A stretch of DNA of 64,000 nucleotides, from contig JAINUG010000476.1 in the NCBI GenBank assembly GCA_029706075.1, forward strand, positions 124,001-188,000. The letters are read 5' to 3'. The notes under the pieces were generated by a model that made no database searches, had not been told where the DNA came from, and saw only the letters and a list, made by a program, of their open reading frames with translations. Source of the stretch: Aldrovandia affinis. Lineage: Eukaryota > Chordata > Actinopteri > Notacanthiformes > Halosauridae. This document shows positions 11,551 to 22,566 of the stretch, piece after piece (positions within the stretch are counted from its first letter, which is position 1; each line of letters opens with the position of its first letter). A program made the translations under genes and the position numbers.

Positions 11551-14500
11551 CAGTGATGGCGGTAACGCGTTACTTAGTTACTTAGTAACGCGTTACTTAG
11601 TTACTTAGTAACGCGTTACTCTAATCTGATTACTTTTTTCAGTAACGAGTAATCTAACGCGTTAATATTTCCAAACCAGTAATCAGATTAAAGTTACTTA
11701 TCCAAGTGACTGTGCGTTACTATTGCGTTACTACCTCATAACATAGGCAGAATGCAGTATTTTTGTCATTTTCGATAGTAAAAATATATATTTTGCTTTT
11801 TCTTGCGGGGAGTAGCGTCAGTGTGCGACAGGCAGCTCACGTTTTCAGCACGAGTTTACAGAAAACAAGCTCACGTGGATCAGCATGCGGCTCCACAAAC
11901 GTAAACAAACGTACACAGAGACGTAAGAAACAATGGAGGGGGGAGCGTTTTCGAGCTGGAAATACAGCCACTATTTTGAATTCATGTCAGCTAAGGACGA
12001 GAAGAATATCAATGTTCGTTGTACACTTGTGCTGGCAAGAAAATATTATCCAGCGGCAAAAACACTACGTCCAATTTGAAAAAGCATTTGGAATCGCAGC
12101 ACAGCACAGTCAAGCTCACCGAGAAAGTCCCACTATGTGCTAAGCAGAGAGCTGCGGCGAACACTCGGCCTCGACTTCTGCAGGAGGCCCTCCACCCACC
12201 AAACAACAAAAGCTGGACTTTACTGCAAAACCAAAACCAGTAAGTGGGGAGAGTTGAAGAAGTTGGTCGGGCGGTATGTTGTAGAGGAAATGCTGCCCTT
12301 AAACACCGTTGACTCGCCCTCTTTCCGTGCCATAATAAACAAGATCCCTACTACTACCAATGCCGAGCTGCCTCACAGAGCATCTTTTTCTTCATACTTG
12401 GAGAAGGAGTATGCGGAGATGGAGAAAAATCTTAAGGCCGCGCTGAACGAGGTCGACTGCTAACAACAGAAGCTATATGGGAGTAACGCTACACTGGATC
12501 AGTAGATCCACATTAGAGCGCGACAAGGCCGCATTGGCGTGTAAGAGAATCCGCGGTAGACACACGTATGATGTTATTGGTGCAGAAATCGAAAACATTC
12601 ACTCTTCATATGGACTACTCAACAAAGTAGTAGCAACAGTGACTGATAATGGATCCAACTTCGTCAAGGCATTTAAAGTCTATCAGCCTGTCACAGAGTC
12701 CGATGATGAGACGGAGGAGGAGTCCACAACCACGGATGATGATGTCACTTTTTTAGATGTGTCAGAAATCCTCTCAGCTGAGAATGAAAGTGATGGCCAG
12801 CCGACTCTTCCCCCGCACTACAGGTGTGCTTCACATACCATCAACCTTATTTCCACAAATGATGTGGAGAAATACTTGACTTCCAATACAGAGAGCAAGG
12901 CTGTGTATAGGAGCAGCACAGCAAAATGCTCAGCTCTTTGGACCAAAGCAAGTCGATCTACCCTTGCTTCAGAAACAGTGGAGGAAGTCAACAAAGAAAG
13001 CTCCTGGTACCGACATCCACAAGGTGGAATTCCTTTTACGACGCCGTAAAGAGAATCGCAGAAATACCCATGAATGAGCTGAATACTCTGTGCACCAAAC
13101 TGGGAGTCAAGTGCTTCAAAGACAAGGAGTACCAGTTCCTGCATGAGTACTGCACCGCCATGAAGCCTCTGACTGTAGCACTGGACATCTTACAAGGTGA
13201 CTGTCCTTATGGGACTTTACTACCCACACTTGAAGTCCTGATGCAGAAGACCCTGGCTGTGAAAGACACTCTCTCCCAGATGACTGCTGGCCTTCCAGAT
13301 GCCATAGTGCAGGTATGTTCCATCGTTAAGCTAATATTTATTTTTTTGCATTGCACTATTCATGAACATGGAACAGAGTCACACCATACTGCAGTATGTA
13401 CTAGGTTGTCAGTAGCACAAAATAAACAAGCGCATTACTAGCCCGCTGCGCCATGATAAAAATAATTGTAGTCAAAATATTCATTATCACTGCAAAAGAA
13501 GATTAAAACAAATAAAAAGGTCAGTAACTAACCTAAAACAAAATTAAATCCATAATATTAATTCCACATGAGGCATGGTTTGCAAATAATTCAATGACAA
13601 AATAAATTGTAGGCCTTATAGGCTACAACTAGATAATAATAGACATATCAAATTATATTTTTCAGGCTATCCAGACTCGTTTTGCCGGTGTGCTGGACAA
13701 CAAAGATGCCCTTCTCGCAGCTGTCAGCTGTCCAAAATTCAAACTCCGATGGCTGAGAGATGAAGGTAGGAGGAAGCAAGTAAAGGAGCTTCTGACAGCA
13801 GAGTGTCGCACAACTGCTCCTGCAGCACAGAGCCCTGCCAGTGTGCCCACCACGTCTGCCAGCCAAGGTGAGATGGACTTCTTCGCTTTTGAGACCGAGC
13901 CAGAGGAGACCTACTCGGCAGAAAAGGAAGTCATGGACTACTTGAGGTCAGGGCATGAGCTTCAGATTCTGAATCAGTATCCAAACATTAAGAACATTTT
14001 CTTGAAGTATAACACTCCAACCCCATCTAGCGCTCCTGTGGAGTGGCTTTTTAGTCTGGGAGGTTTGGGGCTCACGCCTAGAAGGAACAGACTTTCTGAC
14101 AAGAGGTTTGAGAAGCTTCTGTTAATGAGGTACAACCACTGGTTTACTCGCCCCTCTCCACTGTTTCACTCAGAACATTAGGATCATATCTGAACATGTT
14201 AAGGGCAGGTTTTATGTTTTGTAAAACAACTCCTTGCTGCTCTAATGCTGTGAATGTCAGGAGAGATCGTTGCTTTACCTTTTACTTGATTCATGGTTAT
14301 GATGGCAGAGTATGCAGAAGCACTAGTTAAAAGATTTACAGGTTAATTTACAGGTTAAAGAGGAAAAGGAAAGTCGGGTGAGACTTTGTTCATTGTTTAC
14401 TGTTAAATAGGTCAAGAAAGACTGCCTTTATTTTATTGTTTTACAAAAACAAGTATTTATGTTAAGTGAGGTCAAGAAAGACTGGCTTTATTTTATAAAA

Positions 14501-14792
14501 ACTATTTCAGGTAAATAGTATTTAAGTTATTTTTGTTATGTTATTTAATTATTGTGTGATTTAAGTTACTTTTTAAAATGCTTTTCCAATAAAGTGAGTA
14601 TTGGCAAAACCGGTTGTCATTTTTATGTTGCGGGGGCTAGGCAGCTATTTAAAGTAACTAATAAAGTAACTAGTAATCTAATTTAGTTACTTTTAAAAGC
14701 AAGTAATCAGTAAAGTAACTAGATTACTTTTTAAAGGAGTAATCAGTAATCAGTAATCAGATTACCTTTTCAAAGTAACTAAGACATCACTG
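11551..14792 (+). mobile_element. hAT transposon, 3242 bp, with 8-bp target duplication
   Basis: The ends are CAGTGATG at 11551 and CATCACTG ending 14792, flanked by the identical 8-mer ACTATGGT (11543-11550 and 14793-14800), a textbook hAT insertion. Just inside the left end a short palindromic unit (AACGCGTTACTTAGTTACTT) is tandemly repeated at 11563-11620; the right end is rich in AGTAATCAG repeats. It carries a ZBED-type transposase with an intron. It is nested inside the L2 ORF2, so it is younger than that LINE copy. Confidence 0.95.
11933..14180 (+). pseudogene. ZBED-type hAT transposase, intron-containing, frameshifted
   Basis: The likely start is 11933 (MEGGAFSSWKYSHYFEF). A BED zinc finger follows: RCTL, then after a one-base loss CAGKK...TTSNLKKHLESQH. 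Next come ASFSSYLEKEYAEME (12380-12460), the catalytic region with ATVTDNGSNFVKAF (Asp) and HYRCASHTINL (12815-12850), and STRWNSFYDAV, the conserved RW-type signature (about 13010). A 353-base intron lies at 13313-13665 (GTATGT...TTTTTCAG), and the joined frame reads VQ|AIQTRF. The C-terminus has the dimerisation block (SAPVEWLFSLGG, NRLSDKRFEKLLLMRYN). The usual motif is SxAxVERxFS; here ER is missing and LFSLGG stands in its place. At least three frameshifts (about 12035, 12465, 12980) inactivate it. Confidence 0.88.
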
Positions 14793-14800
14793 ACTATGGT

Positions 14801-16770
14801 ATACTGACCACACACGTGCTCTTAAACAAGCTTCTCGCAAGTTGGAACGTAAGTGGCGATCCACTAAATTAGAAGTATTTTATTCTGCCTGGAAAGACAG
14901 TCTGGTACAGTACAAATATGCTCTCTCCTCCGCAAGGTCAACCTATTTGTCTGATCTGATTGAGCATAATAAGAATAATCCAAAATGTATTTTTGATACA
15001 GTGGCCAAACTGACAAAGAACCAGACTGAAACCAATGCTAAGCCTCCGGCAGCCTATAATAGTAATGATTTCATGAACTTTTTCTCTGAGAAGATTGAGA
15101 AAATTAGAGATGAAATTACTAAAATGGCACCTTCTGCTGTAGCGGACACTGATCAGAAAGCACAGGCTTACCAGGACAGGGGTCCTATGGCTACTCTTGA
15201 GTTTTTTAGCGCTCTGGAGTGGACTGAATTTTCTAAATTGGTTATGTCCTCCAAACCATCTACTTGCCAATTAGACCCAATCCCAACAAAACCTGTTAAA
15301 GAACTTCTTCCTGTTATGGGGCAATCCATGCTAGACATTATTAATATGTCTCTTTCATCAGGCTATATGCCAAATTCTCAAAAAGTGGCAGTAATTAAGC
15401 CACATTGAAAGAAACCAAACCTTGACCCAGAAAATCTTAGTAACTACAGGCCAATTTCTAATCTTTCTTTTCTCTCAAAAATTCTAGAGAAAGCTGTAGC
15501 TCAGAGACTGACTTCATTCCTGACATCAAATGACATCTATGAAACTTTTCAGTCAGGATTTAGGCAACACTATAGCACTGAGACTGCTCTTATTAAAGTT
15601 ATCAATGACTTACTGATATCAGCTGCCCGTGGATGTGTCTCTATTCTTGTGCTCTTGGACTTAAGTGCTGCGTTTGACACAATAGACCACCAAACTCTTC
15701 TGAGCAGACTTGAAAACCTAGTTGGACTGCGTGGACAGGCACTCTCCTGGTTTAAATCCTACCTGTCAGATAGGTATCAATTTGTGCAGTTAAATGATGA
15801 GCCCTCTGTTCTCATCAAGGTGGAATATGGTGTCCCTCAAGGTTCTGTTTTGGGGCCATTATTGTTCTCCCTTTACATGTTGCCACTTGGTGATGTCATT
15901 CGTAAACATGGCGTACATTTTCACTGCTACGCAAATGACACACAATTATACCTATCAATGAAACCTGGCGAAGGACAATTCGAACAGTTGGAGGCCTGTT
16001 TTAAAGACATAAAAGACTGGATGTCAGATAATTTTCTATTGTTGAATACTGATAAAACAGAGATGTTGGTCTTGGGGCCCAAAAACCTCAGAAGAGGGTT
16101 ATCTGATTTATCTCTTAATCTGGATGGTTGCTCTGTTGCTGCAAGTTTGGTGGTAAAAGATCTTGGTGTTACTATAGATCCTGGTCTCTCATTTGATAGT
16201 CACATCAAAAACATTTCCAGAGTAGCCTTTTTTCACCTGAGGAATATTGCCAAAATTAGGGGCTTCCTGTCATTAATAGATGCAGAAAAATTGGTACATG
16301 CCTTTGTCACATCTAGATTAGATTATTCCAATGCATTACTGTCTGGCTGTTCCAATACCTCACTCAGTTGCCTACAACTCGTACAGAATGCTGCTGCAAG
16401 GATCCTGACTAGAACAAAGAAACATGAGCACATTAGTCCTGTGTTGGCGTCACTTCACTGGCTTCTTATAAACTATCGTGTAGACTATAAGGTACTCCTC
16501 TTAACTTATAAGGTGTTGCATGGACTTGCACCCTCTTACTTGACGGATCTACTTCATCAGTACAATCCTCCACGTTCGCTTCGCTCACAAGATGCAGGCA
16601 ACTTGGTAGTCCCTAGAATATCAAAAAATACAGCAGGTGGCAGAGCTTTCTCCTATAGAGCTCCTTTACTGTGGAACAGTCTACCCGTCTCTGTGAAGGA
16701 GTCAGACACGGTCTCAATTTTCAAGTCTAGGTTAAAAACACATCTCTTTAGTCTCTCTTATAGTCATTAG
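14801..16770 (+). pseudogene. L2 ORF2, reverse transcriptase domain with YADD to YAND change
   Basis: Continues ORF2 after the hAT. The linker reads ASRKLERKWRSTKLEVF. The RT blocks are [52 protein letters not shown] and the catalytic loop, which reads [11 protein letters not shown] instead of [11 protein letters not shown]. The first active-site aspartate is thus asparagine, a G-to-A change at codon level. One in-frame TGA (15406-15408) otherwise interrupts a long frame; 15649-16770 is open. The C-terminal part has [12 protein letters not shown] and [18 protein letters not shown], the L2 hallmark. Reverse transcription would be abolished by the YAND change alone. Confidence 0.92.
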
Positions 16771-17639
16771 GTGCAGATGTGGAGGGGGCGTAGCAATAGA
16801 GCCTTCTGGTGCAATGAGCTATCCTTACTGTCACCCATCATAAGTGATGATCCGCCCCTATCAGGACTGCTGATGATGTGGTGGGATGGTCTCTGAGTGC
16901 CCTCATGGCTGCGTGCTCCCTGTGCCACTCACCTAATTAGTTATGCTGCCCTAGATTACTTCTGCTGGTGCAAAAGTGTTATCACTACTCTTTCCCTGAT
17001 CCGGTGTGATATTTATCATAGTCATAATTTCACCTTTCCTCTTTTCTCCCGGCTTCGTGGCACCTGCCCGAGCTCACCTGCCAGAGTCAACCCCCACCCC
17101 TGCCATGTGTTAGCCGGATGCCACTGGCCCAGACCCTAGCTGCTGGTTCCATCCCCCGCCCTGCCCTGGTATCTGGAGGGATGAGGTCCACCCCACCCCT
17201 ACACTTAGAATGCCCTTCCGGTGGTCTGTTAAGCCTCATGAGCCTCAAGGACTATTTGTTTTGTTTTTCTCTGTATCCCACCATTTTCCAGGAGTTCATC
17301 TCGACCGCCTTTTAAGGGGTCAGGGAATAATTTTCCAGTCTCCCACATTGGCTCCAATGGTTTTCTGGTTTTTTGATTCCCTCTGGAAAATGCCAATTGT
17401 AAAGCGCTGTGTGACAACCTGTTTGTAAATGGTGCTATACAAAAATAAAGATTGATTGATTGATTGATTGATTGATAGATAGTTGAGTGCCCTTTATTAT
17501 TGTATTGCAGTCTCGCTGCCAGCACCTTTTTGGACATAAAATTAAACAACCTTGCATTCCGTGACAGAGATAATGTAGAAACCACGAAAACGTGATATAT
17601 ACATATTACATGCCTTTCTTAAAATCATGTTGACAGTTT

Positions 17640-18545
17640 GGAATGTGACCTTTTGACATCGTTAGACACAGTGTCCAATGGTTCTGTTTTTGAACAAGGT
17701 AATTTACCTTTTTGACATTGTTAGACATGGTGTCCAATGGTGCCTAACTTCAGGGGGAAATTACATCTGTTTTTTTAAATTAAACTCACCCCCCATTACA
17801 TGACGCATAGCGCTTAGACTCTAACATTCAAAACAGTTGTAAAAAGCACCAAAGGGTCGATACGTACTACGTATCTTTAAAAATTGAAACGAAATAGGGT
17901 TTTTGTTAGTTAACATACTGCTATTTTTAAAATAAAATAAAATAGCAACATACTATACGTATCTTTCCAAATTTTAATGAAAAACATAAACTCACATTGG
18001 CAAGCCGATGTCTAGTTGTTTTTTTCTGCTGTAAAACCCCAACCAAAAGATAACCGAGCTGCAGATTGTTCCAACATTGAAAATCCTTTTGCTGTAGTGT
18101 ATCTTTAAAATGTGTGCGTGTGCTCCAACGTACCCCCAATTGCTTTGTCACAACACTGGTTTCTCGTTCCGAAGCCATGAAATGACACCTGCTTTTTTTC
18201 ATTAAACTCATGCCTTTTGACATCGCGGTTCCCAGGGGGGAGGTGGGGGTTCAACGTTGGGGGGTTCAACGGAGGTATCAACATTTGCATCTGAACACCA
18301 ATAGTTTTCGTATGACACTTACGAAGCAGTAATTTGTTTTTGAACAAGGTAATTTACTGTCTTCAAAGGATAAATGCATTCTGCATTTCAGGGGGAAATG
18401 ACATGTGTTTATTAAACTCACAACCTTTTGCTAAGGGTCCCAGTCAACCCCTAGCCGGGGGTTCAAACAAACGTAACCCACTCCAGCCCCTACAAAACAG
18501 TGGAAATTACATCTGTGTTTTTTTTTTTAACAAGGTAATATTTTT
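17640..18545 (+). repeat. Polinton subterminal short repeats
   Basis: Several diverged short motifs recur. TTTGACATCGTTAGACACAG and TTTGACATTGTTAGACATGG lie about 60 bases apart near 17653 and 17712. TTTTTGAACAAGGTAATTTA occurs at about 17685 and 18336, with a shortened form near 18525. CAGGGGGAAATTACAT-type units leading into TTAAACTCA occur at about 17750 and 18390, with a looser one at 18178. TACGTATCTTT occurs at about 17869 and 17955. Such repeated subterminal arrays often flank the terminal repeats of large DNA transposons. Confidence 0.55.
17951..18063 (+). repeat. Left inverted repeat segment of Polinton
   Basis: TACTATACGTATCTTTCCAA through ACATAAACTCACATTGG, CCGATGTCTAGTTGTT and AACCCCAACCAAAAGATAAC to GAGCTGCA is matched in reverse complement by 30715-30828 with only a handful of differences. 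The two copies enclose the polymerase and capsid-like genes, which is why I read them as terminal inverted repeat parts. Confidence 0.75.
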
Positions 18546-18619
18546 GAATTGTAAGACACACAAGCAGAGTAGAAGATCCCTAAGCAAGCACATAGGGTCA
18601 TTCGTTTTTGAAAAACATC

Positions 18620-20193
18620 ATGTCTGGAGAGAGAAAAAGACTATTCGATACGCCGGGTAAGTAATCATTTCTACCATATGTCTAATGATTATTATTTTAT
18701 ATTGTTAACAAAAAACTGTTTTTAAGTTTGGGTTGGGTTTAGTTTTGAAACATGGCTTTTTTCATTTTATCTTTAAAGGGTAGCGATGTGCTCCTGTTGG
18801 ATTTTTACTCTTTTTTTTTTACACATTTGCATGCTTGTTTTAGAAATCCCAAGCTCTTCACAGATAGCCAAAGGTAATAAAAACACGTTTTAACCGTATA
18901 ATCTGATGAGCTCTTAGGATATTTTATCTTAAAGTAATTAATGTCTTTTTATCATTTTTCCAGCGTTTTCATCCCTAGAGGTTTCTAATCAGCCTGTAAC
19001 GAAAAAAGCTAGAATATTCATCCAAGACGGTACGTACTTGTTTTAAAATGTTTTAGACATAAAATGCAAAGGTTTTGGCAATTTAAATTATTTTGTATGA
19101 TACACAGAAATTAGCGATGAGGATCTGCTTTCTATACAAGACCCCGCACTGGAAAACACGCTCACGAATGACCACAGTAGGTGTTGCCCATATCCTACCG
19201 CAAACATGCTTGTTAGATAACATTATTCGGTTTTTGTCTGACCTGTTTTTGGCTTTATTTTTATTTTCCAGGACAGGATTCCGCAGACTTTCAGCTGTTT
19301 GACCTGGAGGCCCCAAACAGGCCAGACATTTTACATAGCGCTGTGGAAGTAATCAACGATTATGTCAATTTTTACCATCCACCGGACAGGCTATCTGGCG
19401 CTGAAATTCAAGTGTTCTCTTGAAACTCTTCAAGGTTCGACGTAACTCGCCCTGGACTAACACAGTTGAACACTAACCCGGCCGCGGGACAACGACTGCT
19501 CCCCACAGAAATTACAGTACACAAAGCGGAGCTCGCATGATCACCACCTTTGGAAATAATTCATCTCTTGACTCATGAGTTACAAAGGAACATTAATACT
19601 TTGCAGAAGGTTTTGGCTCAGTGTGAAGTTAAAAAAATAATGGCCTTTAAAAGAGCCCACAACGACAGCTTTCACTCTGTAGAATTAAACCCAGAGTTAA
19701 TAGAGATAGTCGATGCGCTAAACAACAATCTAGACCCCCTGAAATGAGACGTGGTTAATCAAATTAATGATCTGTACACAACCCAAAATAACAATAGTTA
19801 CATGTCACATAGCCCTCAACAGAACTCAATTTTTGAAGAAATTGACGAGGGCATAGAACATACGCAAAAGAATACGCATTGACTTTGACGAAATTGACGC
19901 TGCTATAGCGCATTGATATTTCTGAACAGGAGGAGGAGGATATCAATCTTTGTTTACTGGAAATGATTGATGAATTAAATAATGAGGATTCAACCACTGA
20001 AATAAGACATGAGGCTAATACAATTATTGAGCAGCAGGACCCAGATCACTTGGAACCTATAGTAGAAACTGTAAATCAGGTGATGGATACTTCCATCTTT
20101 GACCATTTCGATAATGCACTAAGGCGGTGGTGCAAACCCAGGTCACAACAAAGACCCACAACCAAACCAGGTTGTTCACAGGGAGCCCTTTAA
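18620..20193 (+). pseudogene. Spliced 5' segment of Polinton polymerase locus
   Basis: Five small exons with canonical GT-AG borders: 18620-18656, 18844-18873, 18964-19029, 19108-19176 and 19272 onwards. Every intron is phase 1, so the frame joins cleanly: MSGERKRLFDTPG, then a serine-rich piece (IPSSSQIAK), a basic piece (VTKKARIF), an acidic piece (EISDEDLLS), then FQLFDLEAPNRPDIL. In the last exon the frame continues to 19747 and beyond, interrupted by TGA codons at 19421, 19538 and 19745, then by a frameshift near 19880 into an acidic stretch ending at 20193. I do not recognise a domain. Position and strand suggest an N-terminal extension of, or separate gene just upstream of, the DNA polymerase. 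The exon calls come only from splice signals and frame. Confidence 0.55.
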
Positions 20194-20211
20194 TAATATT
20201 GAAGTTAGACA

Positions 20212-20293
20212 GCACTACCATGTATTGATGCACATCTTGTCAGTCGCTCTGGATAAGAGCGTCTGCTAAATGCTTAAAATGTAAATGTAAATG
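20212..20293 (+). repeat. L2 (UnaL2-like) 3' tail, about 80 bp
   Basis: A short copy of the L2 3' end: GTATTGATGCACATCTTGT, then the stem-loop CGCTCT-GGATA-AGAGCG (20245-20261), TCTGCTAAATGC, and a tail of AAATGT units. It separates two parts of the Polinton polymerase locus. Only the last 80 bases were copied, an extreme 5' truncation typical of LINE insertion. Confidence 0.85.
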
Positions 20294-20539
20294 TACTTCA
20301 ATTTTGCAAGGCTTTGCACCGTTGAAAGTTATGCAGAATTGTATACTCTAGTTTTAGAAACCCTGGAGACTCATTTAGAGTCACAGAGCTAGCTGGTGAA
20401 AATGATCTGTTACAGCTAGAATTACGGAGTGATTCATTGATTAATCATGTTTCGGTCCGTTTACCGAGGGGTGAGGTCAATGTAGATGCTTTTCTCACAA
20501 TTCTTGAGAATGTTGTACAGAGTAACTTTTATATACTTA

Positions 20540-22256
20540 CAATGGGGGAAATAAACATTTTGTCCAGTAAATGCATTTCCAATGAGCCTATTCAAGTGAA
20601 ATTTGCACCAGACTTTGGTATTAACGAAAAAATCCAGACAAAAAATCTAAACATTAAAGTCCATATGTAAATAAAGTTATGTGTAATAAAGTGGAATGAA
20701 ACAGGAAAAAAGTATTGAACACACTAAGAAAAAGCATACACCACAGCAAGGAAAGGCAAGGAACCAGCTGAAAACCATAACTAATTAGGAGGCAACTCTA
20801 CCTCCAATTTGTGCTAATTAATGTCAGCTGGGTTAGAATATATTGATGGGCTATAAAAGGTTTTTTTTGTTCCCAAGGTGCCACACAAGAAACATCTAAT
20901 GATGGGTAAAAGCAAAGAGCTCTCTCAAGACCTTCGCAACCAGATTGTTGCAAAACATGAAAATGGAATTGGCTACAGACGTATTTCTGAATCTTCCAGT
21001 AAGCATCATTGGGGGCATTATCTGTAAGTGGAAGCAACATCACTCCACCATCAACATGCATAGGAGCCGCAAGATTTCATCAGGAGCTCCTCACAAGATT
21101 TCTGATCAATGGAGTCAGAAGGATACGTTTAGCCAAACAACAACAAGCCAGTGAAGCCAAAGCTCCAGCCAAGGACCACTAGGAAAGAGCTCCAGAAAGA
21201 CTTGGAGGCAGCAGGTCGGCCCCCAAACAAAACCTGTGACAGAAAGGACATGTTCTTAGAATTTCACTTTGCAATGCACTCCACCGCCATGGCCTCTGTG
21301 CCCGCTCAGCCCATGGCCCGCCAAGACTGCCACTACTGAAAAAAAGACATGTTGAAGTCTCGTTTAAAGTTTGCCAAACAACATTTGGACAAGCCATGTG
21401 ACTCTGGTCAGATGAGACCAAAAATTGAACTTTTGGCTGTCACACATGTCTGTTGGTTGTTTATTTTCACTTAGTTTACCATGTTTGGAGGAGTTAAATG
21501 TGCACTCTGGTCAGATGAGACCATCACACCATGTTTGGAGGAGAAATGGCAATAACACTATACCAACAGTGAAGTTTGGAGGTGGAAGTATCATGATGTG
21601 GGGCTGTTTCTCCTCTTGTGGTACTGGCAGACTTCATATCATTGAAGGAACAATGAATGGAGCCATGTACAGAGAGATTCTTGCAATGAACCTGCTGCCA
21701 TCCACCAGGATGCTGAGGATGAGACGTGGGTGGACCTTCCAGCAGGACAACAATCCAAAGCATACAGCAAAGGAAACTCGCAATTGGTTTCAGAGAAAGA
21801 AAATCAACTTGTTGGAATGGCCCAGTCAATCACCTGACTTAAACCCAATTGAACATTAGTGGAAGCATCTGAAGATCCAGATTCACAAGAGGGCCCCCCG
21901 CAATCTTCAAGATTTAAAGACAATCTGTGTAGAGGAATGGGCCAAAATCACACCTGACTACTGCGGGCAATCAGTTACTTCATACAGAAAGCGCCTTGAA
22001 GCTGTCATTACAAACAAAGGCTAAGTATTGAATGAATTTGAATTAATTTCAGTTAGTGTGTTCAATACTTTTTTCCTATGTCATTCCACTTTATTACACA
22101 TAACTTTATTTACATATGGACTTTAATGTTTAGATTTTTTGTCTGGATTTCTCGAGTTAATACCAAAGTCTGGTGCAAATTTCACTTGAATGGCCTCATT
22201 GGAAATAAATTTACTGGGAAAAATGTTGATGTGTTCAATACTTATTTCCCCCATTG
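20540..22256 (+). mobile_element. Tc1/mariner element, 1717 bp, long inverted repeats
   Basis: The left end begins CAATGGGGGAAATAA and the right end is TTATTTCCCCCATTG, with TA on both sides (20538-20539, 22257-22258). Inverted similarity extends about 200 bases inward (AAGTCCATATGTAAATAAAG versus its complement near 22100). A transposase relic lies on the plus strand between about 20899 and 22024. Its insertion splits the Polinton polymerase gene with no other disturbance. Confidence 0.93.
20899..22024 (+). pseudogene. Tc1 transposase, multiply frameshifted
   Basis: The N-terminal helix-turn-helix starts MMGKSKELSQDLRNQIVAKH at about 20899. Frames shift repeatedly in the middle (20990-21400). 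An internal near-duplication of TCTGGTCAGATGAGACCA (about 21406 and 21502) surrounds the first-Asp region. The C-terminal catalytic block is well preserved: [28 protein letters not shown] (second Asp), [14 protein letters not shown] (final Glu), then a TAG directly after. The remaining tail reads on to KRLEAVITNKG. Inactive. Confidence 0.85.
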
Positions 22257-22566
22257 TACAGATGAAACCTTGGAGCTAGTGGTGCAGATTGTACATAACC
22301 CTAATGGCGGGACCCCACGCAGGAAGTTGTCCAGTATTTTAACTCCAAGGTTCCTATACAGCATGCTCTCAACCACGGCGAAACCAAATAGGTCCTTATT
22401 ACGTTGATGGTTACCAGACGCCGCACAGCTTATTAATTTGCCGGATGTTTCTACCATGGGTGCCCAAAATGTTTCGACTCAAACACAGTCAACCCCCTAA
22501 CAAAAATTTAATTTGGCTTGATGCATCAACATTTCCTAAACAAAATAGAAAATCTAAAAATGACCT

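Larger units (their letters stand above)
9365..17478 (+). mobile_element. Near full-length L2 LINE split by a hAT transposon
   Basis: The 5' region starts around 9365 (tandem GACTTCCTGTTT), ORF1 is at 9596-10417, and ORF2 runs from about 10650 to 16770. The 3' UTR ends in AAATAAAGATTGATTGATT repeats (about 17442-17478), the tail style of fish L2/Maui elements. The hAT at 11551-14792 interrupts ORF2 between the endonuclease and RT domains. Without it the LINE is about 4.9 kb, close to full length. The exact 5' boundary is my estimate. ATAGAT is found on both sides (9363-9368 and near 17474), but this is too short to be firm as a target duplication. Confidence 0.85.
20294..22566 (+). pseudogene. 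Polinton protein-primed DNA polymerase, N-terminal part
   Basis: Two coding stretches separated by a Tc1 (20540-22256). Before it: LCTVESYAELYTLVLETL, then after a frameshift ENDLLQLELRSDSLINHVSV and FLTILENVVQSN. After it: ETLELVVQIVHNPNGGTPRR. Removing the Tc1 and one TA joins them in frame (ENVVQSNFYILT|DETLELVV). This block, ending in VQIVHNP-GG-RRK, matches the N-terminal region of vertebrate Maverick polymerases as I know them. Past 22390 stops accumulate and the exonuclease domain is not found. The segment then joins the C-terminal half across a solo LTR. Confidence 0.75.

Noticed and set aside
9363-17480. ATAGAT as the target duplication of the long L2
   Set aside because: Only six bases, adjacent to a GATT-type tail that can generate such a match by chance; the 5' end is not precisely known.
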